Source: Stenotrophomonas indicatrix
GTDB lineage: Bacteria; Pseudomonadota; Gammaproteobacteria; Xanthomonadales; Xanthomonadaceae
Direction of reading: 5' to 3'
Length of the DNA stretch: 64,000 nucleotides
Assembly (NCBI GenBank): GCA_041545745.1
Contig: CP168152.1
Location: forward strand, 3,470,001 to 3,534,000
Shown: in pieces, positions 46,595 through 55,096 of the stretch
How the letters are laid out: every line of letters begins with the position of its first letter
Position numbering within the stretch: position 1 is the stretch's first letter
The notes under the pieces: model-generated
Told to the model about the DNA's origin: nothing
Database searches by the model: none
Seen by the model: the letters and a program-made list of their open reading frames with translations, nothing else
Program-made: the position numbers and the translations under genes

Positions 46595-47291
46595 CCTTCG
46601 CGTCCCGCGCAGCCTGCTGCTCGACCAGCGTCAGCGCCACGTTGTCACGCAGGTACGCCGGCTCGACCTTCTCCGCTACGATGCCTTCGCCGCGAGCGAA
46701 CGCCGGTACCGCCAGTGCCAGCACATCTGCCGCGTGCGGCAGCGCCGTCGCATCGAAGCGGCGCAGACCTGCACCCAGCTGCGCGACCAATGCGCCCTCA
46801 GCGGCGGCAAAACCAGTGCCAACGCCGTAGACGGATGTGTCTTCCGGCAACGACACCGCCGCCGGTACGCACACGCGCTCGGCGTCACGCGCCACCGGCA
46901 GTCCATCCACGCGTTCGAAGCGTGCCACGTACAACTCGCCCATCCGCGCATCGATCGCCGACAGGATCTGTTTCTCTTCCGTCGGCGCGCGCAGTGCCAG
47001 CACCTGCAGCGTCGACACCGGCAGCAACGGACGATCCAGCGCCAGCGCGATGCCCTGCGCCAAGGCGATCGCCAGGCGCACACCGGTGAACGCACCGGGA
47101 CCGCGACTGAGCGCGATGCCGTCCAGCTGGTGGCGGCTGATGCCGGCCTCGGCCAGCAACTCTTCCGCCCACGGCAGACTCAGTTCGGCATGCCGGCGGG
47201 GGGCGATCTCGAAGCGTTCCAGTACCTGCCCATCGACATGCAGGGCTACGGAACAGGCTTCGGTGGCGGTTTCAAAGGCGAGCAGTTTCAT
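46578..47291 (-). CDS. tsaB: tRNA threonylcarbamoyladenosine biosynthesis protein TsaB
   Basis: 237 residues of the ASKHA fold without catalysis of its own. It starts MKLLAFETATEACSVALHVD and has PRRHAELSLPWAEELLAEAG, IALSRGPGAFTGVRLAIALA, QGIALALDRPLLPVSTLQVL and SAIDARMGELYVARFERVDG. TsaB binds TsaD and TsaE to make t6A37 on ANN-reading tRNAs. The C-terminus (AKANG) and the stop lie inside the gene-end repeat motif, so the tail may have been shaped by that repeat. The dinG-type gene ends 9 bases upstream on the same strand. Confidence 0.96.
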   Translation of the reverse strand: MKLLAFETATEACSVALHVDGQVLERFEIAPRRHAELSLPWAEELLAEAGISRHQLDGIALSRGPGAFTGVRLAIALAQGIALALDRPLLPVSTLQVLALRAPTEEKQILSAIDARMGELYVARFERVDGLPVARDAERVCVPAAVSLPEDTSVYGVGTGFAAAEGALVAQLGAGLRRFDATALPHAADVLALAVPAFARGEGIVAEKVEPAYLRDNVALTLVEQQAARDAKAKANG

Positions 47292-47300
47292 CGGATCGGG

Positions 47301-49349
47301 TCAGAACAGGGGGAACGTGGCACCGGGGGCCGGCTCCGGGCCCGCCACGGGGGTGGTCGGGGCTGCGGCATCTGCCACGGGCGCCCATTGTGGCGCAAAG
47401 AAGGCCTGCACATCGGCCAGTGCCCGGGTTTGCCGGAACGGCGGCAGCGACTGCAGGAAGACCTTGCCGTATCCACGGTTGAGCAGGCGCGGGTCGCACA
47501 GCACCAGCACGCCACGGTCGGTCTCGCTGCGGATCAGGCGGCCGACACCCTGCTTCAGGGCAATGACCGCCTGCGGCAACTGCTCGTCGCGGAACGGATT
47601 GCCACCCTGGGTACGGATTGCCTCCAGCCGCGCTTCATACACCGGATCATCGGGCGTGGCGAAGGGCAGCTTGTCGATCACCACCACGCTCAAGGCCTCG
47701 CCGACCACATCCACGCCCTCGCGGAAGCTGGCCGAGCCCAGCAGCACGCCATTGCCGGATTCACGGAAACGCTGCAGCAGGGTCGCGCGCGGCGCTTCGC
47801 CCTGCACGAACAGCGGCCAGGGTCCATCACGCAATGCCTCGGCTGCTTCGCGCAGCGCACGATGCGAAGCGAACAACAGGAACGCCCTGCCCTGCGACGC
47901 CTGCAGCACCGGGCGCAACACCTGGATCAGTGCGGTTCCGAAACCGCGTGCAGCCGGATCGGGCAAGCCTTCAGGCAGGTAGCACAGTGCCTGCTCGGGC
48001 CAGTTGAACGGGCTGGGCTGTACCAGCGTCTGTGGATCGTCCAGGCCCAGGCGCGTGGCGATGTGCTCGAAGCCGCCGCCAACGGTCAGCGTGGCCGAGG
48101 TGAAAATCCATGCGGCATGGCTGCGCTCGCGATGTTCGCGCAGCGGCGCGGACACATCCATCGGCGTGCGCTGGCAGCGGAAACCGCGCGGGGTCAACTC
48201 GTACCAGAGCACATCGCCGGCGGCAGCGCTCGTTTCGGCGGGATCGGCATCGAAGTCGAGCGCGGGTTCTTCATCGCCCAGCCAACGGCCCAGCCGCGAG
48301 ATCGCCTCACGCGCGCGCGCATGGCAGGCATCCAGGCCGGCAGCGGCTTCACGCAACGGCTGCAATGCCTGCTCCAGCACCACCAGACGGGACATCACCG
48401 CATCGAAACCTTCGCGTACCTGCGGCATCGCCAACGCCCGCCACTGCGTACCGCGCGCGGGCAAGCCTTCCATCGCAGCACGCAGCGCAGACAAGGCCTG
48501 CTGCAGATGATCAACCGGTTCCTGCAATGCCGACTGCGCGCCACCCACGCCGCGCGCTTCAACCAGACAGTCACGGCCCAGCTCCTGCCAGGGGCGCATG
48601 CCGAAGCCCTCGCCGAAGAACTGCGCGGCCAGCTCGGGCAACTGATGGGCCTCGTCGATGACGAAGGCCTGCGCACCCGGCAGCAGTTCGCCGAAGCCCT
48701 CCTGCTTCAGCGCGAGATCGGCGAGCAGCAGGTGGTGGTTGACCACGACCAGGTCGGCGGCCTGAGCACGCTGGCGAGCACGCACGACGAAGCAGTCATC
48801 CCAGAAGGGACACTCGTTGCCCAAGCAGTTGTCGACGGTAGAGGTGACCATCGGCAGCAGCGGCGAGTCATCGGCCAAGCCATCGAGTTCAGCGATATCG
48901 CCCGAATCCGAGCGCCCGGACCAGGCCAGGATGCGCTGGAACTGCGCCGCCTGTTCGGGGCTGGAAAAGCGCGGCTCGCCGCGTGCCTGCTGCAGGCGAT
49001 AGCGGCACAGGTAGTTGCTGCGTCCCTTCAGCAACGCGCTGCGCAGTCCGACGCCCAGCGCCTGGCGCACGCGCGGCAGGTCACGGTGATAGAGCTGGTC
49101 CTGCAGCGCGCGGGTACCGGTGGAAATGATGGTGCGCATTCCGGACAGCAGCACCGGCACCAGATAGGCAAAGGTCTTGCCGGTGCCGGTACCTGCCTCG
49201 GCGAGCAGCAGGTCGCGCTGCTGCATTGACGCGGCAATGGCCTCGGTCAGGCGCAGCTGCGCAGGACGCGGAACGAACGCATCCAGATGGGAGGCGAGCG
49301 CGCCGCCTTCGCTGAGGGCTTCGCGGCTGGCATGGACAAGGTCGGACAT
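47301..49349 (-). CDS. DinG/YoaA-type ATP-dependent DNA helicase
   Basis: 682 residues, superfamily 2 XPD-like. Motif I is AEAGTGTGKTFAYLVPVLLS, the DEAH box is VIDEAHQLPELAAQFF and motif VI is GVGRLIRSETDRGVLVLCDP. Four Cys suited to an Fe-S cluster are seen in SNYLCRYRL and NCLGNECPFWDDCF. The length fits YoaA/DinG. The start is the ATG at 49349 (MSDLVHASREALSEGG); the frame remains open for 272 more codons, but that stretch is the repeat element D and is not coding. It unwinds 5'-tailed DNA or RNA-DNA hybrids. It is upstream of tsaB. Confidence 0.92.
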   Translation of the reverse strand: MSDLVHASREALSEGGALASHLDAFVPRPAQLRLTEAIAASMQQRDLLLAEAGTGTGKTFAYLVPVLLSGMRTIISTGTRALQDQLYHRDLPRVRQALGVGLRSALLKGRSNYLCRYRLQQARGEPRFSSPEQAAQFQRILAWSGRSDSGDIAELDGLADDSPLLPMVTSTVDNCLGNECPFWDDCFVVRARQRAQAADLVVVNHHLLLADLALKQEGFGELLPGAQAFVIDEAHQLPELAAQFFGEGFGMRPWQELGRDCLVEARGVGGAQSALQEPVDHLQQALSALRAAMEGLPARGTQWRALAMPQVREGFDAVMSRLVVLEQALQPLREAAAGLDACHARAREAISRLGRWLGDEEPALDFDADPAETSAAAGDVLWYELTPRGFRCQRTPMDVSAPLREHRERSHAAWIFTSATLTVGGGFEHIATRLGLDDPQTLVQPSPFNWPEQALCYLPEGLPDPAARGFGTALIQVLRPVLQASQGRAFLLFASHRALREAAEALRDGPWPLFVQGEAPRATLLQRFRESGNGVLLGSASFREGVDVVGEALSVVVIDKLPFATPDDPVYEARLEAIRTQGGNPFRDEQLPQAVIALKQGVGRLIRSETDRGVLVLCDPRLLNRGYGKVFLQSLPPFRQTRALADVQAFFAPQWAPVADAAAPTTPVAGPEPAPGATFPLF

Positions 49350-49406
49350 CAGATGGAAAGGATACCCGGCCGGGCGCTGCCCGGCACCCGTTTCAAGCCG
49401 GGGCAC

Positions 49407-49435
49407 AGGCAACAGCAACGGCAACGGCAACAGCG
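49407..49435 (+). repeat. AGGCAACAGCAACGGCAAC flank motif of element D
   Basis: AGGCAACAGCAACGGCAACG then GCAACAGCG, about 30 bases outside the left arm of element D. It is related to 14161-14182 and 46034-46048. Confidence 0.5.
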
Positions 49436-49466
49436 TTTGTTCATGGCTCTGGGTTGCTACGTGCTG

Positions 49467-49865
49467 GGGTGGGTGGGGCAGGGCAGCCAGGACACGCCGT
49501 AAACCCATCCATGGGGGCTCGATGGCGCCATCCGTGGCGCCAACGGTCCTGCCTGCCCTGCCCCACCCACCCTCGACAGTTTCCCGGTGACGGGAGGCAA
49601 AGGCGGAGCAGAAGCAGTTGGTGTAACGGGGAAAGTAGAAGGGGTCGGAGCCGTTTTCCCTTGGAAAACGGCTCCGACCCCTCAGCGAGCGCGCGCAGTG
49701 CGCGACCCGCGTTTGATTTTGATTTTGTTCTTGCCTGCGGCGGCCGCAGGAAACTGTCCGTGGCCGGGTGGATGGGCTGGGCAGGGGCGTGAGCCGCATG
49801 GATGCGGCGACCGAGCTTACAGGGACGTACTTGCAGCGCCCCCTGCCCAGTCCATCCACCCGGCC
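49467..49865. repeat. Composite inverted-pair element D (399 bases)
   Basis: It fills most of the 580-base gene-free stretch between the lipoprotein gene and the helicase gene, which are co-directional. The left arm (49467-49572) has a perfect 20-bp stem GGGTGGGTGGGGCAGGGCAG with 49553-49572. The right arm (49762-49865), inverted, has a 26-bp stem with one G:T pair (49762-49787 with 49840-49865). The inner palindromes are GGCGCCATCCGTGGCGCC and GCCGCATGGATGCGGC. The 189-base centre contains a perfect 19-bp hairpin (49641-49681) and GACAGTTTCC boxes beside each arm. Confidence 0.85.
49641..49681. repeat. GGGTC-type hairpin, copy 3 (perfect)
   Basis: GGGGTCGGAGCCGTTTTCC, loop CTT, GGAAAACGGCTCCGACCCC: a perfect 19-bp stem in the centre of element D. 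The arms differ from copies 1 and 2 by paired (compensatory) changes, which argues for selection or copying of the fold. Confidence 0.85.
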
Positions 49866-49929
49866 AACCCGCATCAGACCATCAGCCCGCCCGCCGCAGA
49901 GGGGGCAGCGCCCGATGGAGGGAAATACC

Positions 49930-50466
49930 TCAGTACCGCTTGATCCCCGGCACCGTGCAACCTTCGATCTGCGCATGCGCGGACACCGCATTCTCCTTCT
50001 CGCCCCGTGCCAGGCGCGCCTGCTCGATCGTCGCCCAGTGCCGGCGGCACAATGGCCCCGTCTTCGAGCCAAGGTCCACAGCCTTGCGCGCGAACGTTTC
50101 CGCCTCTGCCCACTGGCCCTGCAGCAGCGCCAGTTCCGCGCGTTCCTGCAATACAGATGGATCACCGGCCACGATCTGCAACGCCTGGTCCAGGCTGCCA
50201 GCCGCGCCGGCCAGGTCGTTGGCCCGGCGCTGGGTCAGCGCCGTCTGCCGCAGATCCTCGACCTGCGAATCGCGTAACGGCTGCACCGACAGTTCCTTGT
50301 CATCCGGGCCGGCGGCTGCTTCCACGGCTGCCAGCCGCTGTGCGGGCGTGGTGGTGTCCACCGGCTTGACCACTTGCGGCGCGCTGCTCACGCAGGCCGC
50401 CAAGGCCAAGGCGAGGCCACTCAGGACCAGGGGCTGGAACAGCGAACGGATAGTCATCGGCATCAT
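49930..50466 (-). CDS. Lipoprotein with TPR-like repeats, next to mrcB
   Basis: 178 residues. A signal peptide with lipobox ALAAC (Cys25) is followed by about 1.5 TPR-like helical pairs (RRANDLAGAAGSLDQALQIV, AELALLQGQWAEAETFARKA). It overlaps the mrcB stop by 4 bases, so it is made with PBP1b. The order mrcB-lipoprotein suggests a partner of PBP1b, comparable in role to LpoB or CpoB, but the sequence does not show LpoB features. The exact function is unknown. No Shine-Dalgarno is seen; coupling to mrcB would explain its start at 50466. Confidence 0.8.
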   Translation of the reverse strand: MMPMTIRSLFQPLVLSGLALALAACVSSAPQVVKPVDTTTPAQRLAAVEAAAGPDDKELSVQPLRDSQVEDLRQTALTQRRANDLAGAAGSLDQALQIVAGDPSVLQERAELALLQGQWAEAETFARKAVDLGSKTGPLCRRHWATIEQARLARGEKENAVSAHAQIEGCTVPGIKRY

Positions 50467-52901
50467 CGGCTTGGAGGAGGAGTCGCTGCAGCGGGTGCTG
50501 CGGCAGGTTCAGCAGCGGGTTCCGGTTTACGGTCAAGGCCGAACCAGCTGCGCCAGCCGCCGCCCTCGCCTTCCGCACCGCCCTGCGCGTCCGGCAAGGG
50601 CGCCGGTGCACACGGTTCATACGCAGGCGCATAACCCACCACGAACGGGAATCGCCTCGCGCCCGGGCAGCCTTCATCGGTGCTGTTGGTACCCGTAGCG
50701 GCAACCGGCTGCCAATCGAGGCCCTTGTTGCTGACCTTCAACGGCGCCGTCGGCAGGCGCTGGAAGATGCCCGACCACACCCGCATCGCGCCGGTGGCGC
50801 CGTACAGACCGGCCTGTTCGTTCTGGTCGTTGCCCATCCAGATCACCGCCAGATGATCGCCGGTGTAACCGGCATACCAGCTGTCGCGGCCATCGTTGGT
50901 GGTGCCGGTCTTGCCGGCCGGCTGCAGGCGGCCCAGGCCATCGGCATTCAAGCGTTGCGCGGTGCCACTGGCCACCACCTGCTGCAGGCCGATGCTGATC
51001 AGGTTGGCGGCAATGGAGTCGCCCTCCTGTGCCGGCGCAGGCGTCTTGTCGTAGCGCTTGAGCAGCTTGCCCTGCGGATCAAGGACACCACGCACCGCGT
51101 GCAGCGGCTGGATTTCGCCGCCCGATGCCAAGAACTGGTACAGCTGCGCCATCGCATATGGGCTCTGGTCGGTCGAGCCGAGGATCACCGCCGGATTGGG
51201 TTCGGCCTTGATGCCGGCCAGCACATGGATCAGCTGGGTCACCCGCTCCGGGCCGACCTGCATGCCCACGCGTACCGTGGCCTGGTTGTAGGAATGGGCC
51301 AGCGCGTCGATCAGGCGCACGGTGCCATGGCTGCGGTTGTCCGCATTGCCTGGGTTCCAGTTGCGGCCGCGGCCGAGCTGCACGGTCACCGGTGAATCGT
51401 CGACCCAGCTGGCCAGCGAATAGCGTTCCGGCTGCGCCAGTGCCAGCAGGTACACGAACGGCTTGAGCAGCGAACCGACCGGGCGCTGCGCCTCGATGGC
51501 GCGGTTGAAGCCGACCTCGGACACGTCGCGGCTGCCGATCACCGCCACCACGTCGCCGTTGTGCACGTCGGTCATCACCAGGCCGGCCTGCAGCTCGGGG
51601 CGACGCTTGCTTTCCAGCGACTTGATGGTGCGCGTGACCGCACCTTCGGCATAGGCCTGCGCGGACGGCGACATGCCGCTCATCACGCTCAGGCCGGCGC
51701 CCTGCAGGGCCGATTCCGGATAGTCGTGGGCAAGCTGGCGACGCACCAGGTCGACGTAGGCGGGGAAGCGGTTGGCCGCCACCAGGCCCGGGGTCTTGGG
51801 TACGCCCAGCGGCGCCTTCAACGCACGCTGGTACTCGGCATCATCGATCAGGGTCGCTTCGTGCAGTTTGCCCAGCACGAAGTTGCGACGGTCCAGCGCG
51901 CGCTCGGGATTGCGGCGCGGGTCGTAGTAGGACGGCCCCTTGACCAGGCCGATCAACAGCGCGATCTGCTCGGTTTCCAGCGAGGAGAGATCACGGCCGA
52001 ACCAGAACTCGGCACCAGAGGACATGCCGTGGATCGCCTGGCTGCCGCGCTGGCCCAGATACACCTGGTTGAGGTAGGCCTCGAAGATGGTGCGCTTGTC
52101 ATAGCGCGCTTCCATGATCAACGCATAGAGCACTTCGTTGAATTTGCGGGTGACGGTCTGTTCCTTGCCGATGCCGAGCAGACCACTGCGGGCCAGCTGC
52201 TGGGTCAGGGTGGAAGCGCCCTGCCGGCTCTGCCCACCGGAGCGGACCGTCACCCAGACCGCGCGCGCGATACCGGACAGATCGATGCCGTGATGGCGGT
52301 TGAAGTCCTTGTCCTCGACCGCCTGCAGGCCAGTGACCAACAGGTCCGGGGCCTCGTTCATGCGGATCAGGCGGCGCTCTTCCTGCTTTTGCCCATACAG
52401 CGTGGCGATGCGCGCAGGATCCATGCGGGCTGCCTTCAGCGCCTTGCGGCTGTCGGCGTCACGCAACGATGCGATGCTGCCGCCGGACAGCGACAGCTCG
52501 ACCCGACGCGCCGCGACCTGGCCATCAACATCGTTGTAGCCACGGCTGGAGATGACGAAGCGGCCGCCCTGCACCGCATAGGTTGCCGGTTCCTTGCCCT
52601 GGCCATCATCGCGATAGGCCGAGGCGGCCAGCTCGGTCTTCAGGGTCGCCGCATCCATCGCCTTGCCGGGCAACAGCACCAGCGGGCGTGCATAGACGCG
52701 CGTCGGGATCTGCCAGCGCAGTTCACCGAAACGTTGCGTCACCTGTTGGTTCAGGTACAGCGTATAGGGGATCAGGAAACCCAATCCCAACGCGACCGCC
52801 GCCATGCTCCAGGTGATCAGCCGGCGCCGCCAGAGCGGACCGGTGTCCTGCTGGTCGTCGTCGAAATCGTCGATATCGTCTGAATCGTAGCGTCGGGGCA
52901 C
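50463..52901 (-). CDS. mrcB: Bifunctional penicillin-binding protein 1b
   Basis: 812 residues. A cytoplasmic Asp-rich start (SDDIDDFDDDQQD) and one membrane segment (ITWSMAAVALGLGFLIPYTL, about 29-50) come first, then a UB2H-like part. The GT51 transglycosylase has Glu196 in VEDKDFNRHHG, and the transpeptidase has S477-L-L-K, S537-Y-N and K664-T-G. It polymerises and crosslinks peptidoglycan. The start codon is a GTG at 52901. The C-terminus is a Pro/Ala-rich tail. It is followed by a coupled lipoprotein gene and is divergent from a glycosyltransferase gene. Confidence 0.96.
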   Translation of the reverse strand: MPRRYDSDDIDDFDDDQQDTGPLWRRRLITWSMAAVALGLGFLIPYTLYLNQQVTQRFGELRWQIPTRVYARPLVLLPGKAMDAATLKTELAASAYRDDGQGKEPATYAVQGGRFVISSRGYNDVDGQVAARRVELSLSGGSIASLRDADSRKALKAARMDPARIATLYGQKQEERRLIRMNEAPDLLVTGLQAVEDKDFNRHHGIDLSGIARAVWVTVRSGGQSRQGASTLTQQLARSGLLGIGKEQTVTRKFNEVLYALIMEARYDKRTIFEAYLNQVYLGQRGSQAIHGMSSGAEFWFGRDLSSLETEQIALLIGLVKGPSYYDPRRNPERALDRRNFVLGKLHEATLIDDAEYQRALKAPLGVPKTPGLVAANRFPAYVDLVRRQLAHDYPESALQGAGLSVMSGMSPSAQAYAEGAVTRTIKSLESKRRPELQAGLVMTDVHNGDVVAVIGSRDVSEVGFNRAIEAQRPVGSLLKPFVYLLALAQPERYSLASWVDDSPVTVQLGRGRNWNPGNADNRSHGTVRLIDALAHSYNQATVRVGMQVGPERVTQLIHVLAGIKAEPNPAVILGSTDQSPYAMAQLYQFLASGGEIQPLHAVRGVLDPQGKLLKRYDKTPAPAQEGDSIAANLISIGLQQVVASGTAQRLNADGLGRLQPAGKTGTTNDGRDSWYAGYTGDHLAVIWMGNDQNEQAGLYGATGAMRVWSGIFQRLPTAPLKVSNKGLDWQPVAATGTNSTDEGCPGARRFPFVVGYAPAYEPCAPAPLPDAQGGAEGEGGGWRSWFGLDRKPEPAAEPAAAPAAATPPPSR

Positions 52902-52996
52902 GGGAATGCGACAATGTAGGGTCTGGCGAGTCTACCCCAGCCGCTGCGGCAGGCGAATTCTCCCGGCCCCCCTGCTTAAGCTGGAGTTGCAACCGG

Positions 52997-55096
52997 ATGG
53001 CGATGTCCCTGGCCGAAATCCGCTACCTGATCAATCGCCTGACCGGGCTGGCCCGCCGCAGCCTGGCCAGCCTGCGTACCCGCGGCTGGCGGGCCACCTG
53101 GCAGCGGATCCGGGTGCACACCCAGCGCGCCGTTCCAGCACCGCGCAAACCGCTGTACCTGCCACCGGCACAGCCGTTCGCTCCCTTCGCGGTGCCCACC
53201 AGCGATACGCCGGACGTCAGCATCGTCATTCCGGTCTACAACCACGTCGACCATACCCTGGCCTGCCTGCGCGCCCTGGCCGCGCACCCGCCGTCGGTGG
53301 CCTGCGAGATCCTCGTGGTGGACGACGGCAGCAGCGACGCAACGGCGCAGTGGATGCCGCAGATCAGCGGCCTGCGCTACGAAGTGCGCGAGCGCAACGG
53401 TGGCTTCATCGAGGCCTGCAACGACGGCGTGTCGCGCACGCGCGGTCGTTACGTGGTGCTGCTCAACAACGATACGGTGCCGCAGCCGGGCTGGCTGGAG
53501 GCATTGCTGGACACCTTTGCGACCGTCGCCGATGCCGGCCTGGTCGGCAGCCAGCTGCTGTACCCCGACGGCCGCCTGCAGGAATCGGGCGGGGTGATCT
53601 TCGGCGATGGCAGTGGCTGGAGCTACGGCCGTTTCGAAGCGGCCGATGATCCCCGCTTCGCCAGCCTGCGCGACGTCGACTACTGCTCCGGCGCCGCGCT
53701 GATGCTGCCCCTCGCACTGTGGCAACAACTGGGCGGCTTCGATACCCGCTACAAGCCCGCCTACTACGAAGACACCGACCTGGCTTTCCGCGTGCGTGCA
53801 CAGGGCCTGCGCGTGCTGGTGCAGCCGGCCAGCCGGGTGATCCACGATGAAGGCACCAGCAACGGCACCGATACCGGCAGCGGTGTGAAGGCCTATCAGG
53901 TACGCAACCAGGGCATTTTCGCAGCCAGATGGGCCGCTGAACTGGCCTCCCATCCGAAGGTCGGCGAAGTGCCCTCGCCGGCGCTGCTGCTGCGCGGCCG
54001 TCGCCAGGTGCTGATCCTCGACGAGGAAGTGCCGCGCCCGGAACGCGACTCCGGCTCGCTGCGGCAGGTCAACCTGATCCGCCTGCTGCTGCAGGGCGGC
54101 GCCCACGTGGTGTTCGTGCCCACCCGGCGCGAACACGGCGGCGTGGCGACCGAAGCCCTGCAGCGGATGGGCGTGGAAGTCTGGTACACGCCCTTCCTGG
54201 ACGGTGTTGCAGGCTGGCTGCGCAGCCACGGCGCCCGCTTCAACGTGGTGATGATGGTGCGCCACCACGTCGCCAACGAATGCCTGCCGCTGCTCAAACG
54301 CTATGCACCACAGGCCCGCACTGTGTTCGACACCGTCGACCTGCACTACCTGCGCGAACGCCGTGGTGCGGAAGTGGCGGGCGATGCTGGCCTGCTGCGC
54401 AACGCCGAACGCACCCGCGCCAGCGAACTGGCAGTGATGGACCAGTGCGATATCACCGTACTGGTCAGCGCTGCCGAGCGCGAGCAACTGCAGGCCGATG
54501 CGCCCCAGGTGCGGGTAGAGCTGATTTCCAACCTGCATGAAGTTGCAGGCGCGGGCGCGCCGTTCGCGCAGCGCCACGACCTGGTGTTCGTCGGCGGCTT
54601 CCGCCATCCGCCGAACCTGGACGCGATGGAGTGGTTCATCGGCGACGTATTCCCGCACATCCGCGCTGCGCTGCCGCAGGTGCACCTGCATTGCATCGGT
54701 GCCGGCGCACCGGACACGCTGCTTGCCCTGGCTGCTACCCAGCCGGGCGTAGTGATGCATGGCTTCGTTGAAGACATTGTTCCGTACATGGACGGTGGCC
54801 GCATTGCTATCGCGCCGCTGCGTTTCGGCGCTGGCGTGAAGGGCAAGATCAACCTGAGCATGGCTCATGGCCAGCCCGTGGTCGGCACCACCTGCGCGGT
54901 GGAAGGCATGCACCTGCGTGCCGGCCAGGATGTGCTGGTGGCCGACGATGCAGCGGGCTTTGCCGATGCGGTGGTCCGCCTGTACCAGGACCCCGTTCTC
55001 TGGCAGCAGCTGGCCGCCGCTGGCCTGGCCAACGTGGCCGAGCATTTCTCGCTGGATGCCGCATCGGCAACCGTGCAGCGCTTGTTCTTCGACTAG
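52997..55096 (+). CDS. Two-domain glycosyltransferase (GT2 plus GT4)
   Basis: 699 residues. A Lys/Arg-rich N-terminus is followed by a GT2 (GT-A) domain of about 70-310 with VSIVIPVYNHVDHTLACLRA, ILVVDDGSSD, the DxD-like LLNNDTVPQPGW and AYYEDTDLAFRVRAQG. A GT4-like (GT-B) domain of about 345-690 has DLVFVGGFRHPPNLDAMEWF, PLRFGAGVKGKINLSMAHGQ and VVGTTCAVEGMHL. Such fusions build surface polysaccharides or glycosylate surface proteins. No other polysaccharide gene is nearby, so its acceptor is unknown. Its TAG stop shares CTAG with the stop of the convergent gene. Confidence 0.85.
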   Translation: MAMSLAEIRYLINRLTGLARRSLASLRTRGWRATWQRIRVHTQRAVPAPRKPLYLPPAQPFAPFAVPTSDTPDVSIVIPVYNHVDHTLACLRALAAHPPSVACEILVVDDGSSDATAQWMPQISGLRYEVRERNGGFIEACNDGVSRTRGRYVVLLNNDTVPQPGWLEALLDTFATVADAGLVGSQLLYPDGRLQESGGVIFGDGSGWSYGRFEAADDPRFASLRDVDYCSGAALMLPLALWQQLGGFDTRYKPAYYEDTDLAFRVRAQGLRVLVQPASRVIHDEGTSNGTDTGSGVKAYQVRNQGIFAARWAAELASHPKVGEVPSPALLLRGRRQVLILDEEVPRPERDSGSLRQVNLIRLLLQGGAHVVFVPTRREHGGVATEALQRMGVEVWYTPFLDGVAGWLRSHGARFNVVMMVRHHVANECLPLLKRYAPQARTVFDTVDLHYLRERRGAEVAGDAGLLRNAERTRASELAVMDQCDITVLVSAAEREQLQADAPQVRVELISNLHEVAGAGAPFAQRHDLVFVGGFRHPPNLDAMEWFIGDVFPHIRAALPQVHLHCIGAGAPDTLLALAATQPGVVMHGFVEDIVPYMDGGRIAIAPLRFGAGVKGKINLSMAHGQPVVGTTCAVEGMHLRAGQDVLVADDAAGFADAVVRLYQDPVLWQQLAAAGLANVAEHFSLDAASATVQRLFFD

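Noticed and set aside
49350..50165. A possible 272-codon N-terminal extension of the DinG-type helicase
   Set aside because: The extension runs through composite element D and the lipoprotein gene; the conserved helicase start is at 49349.
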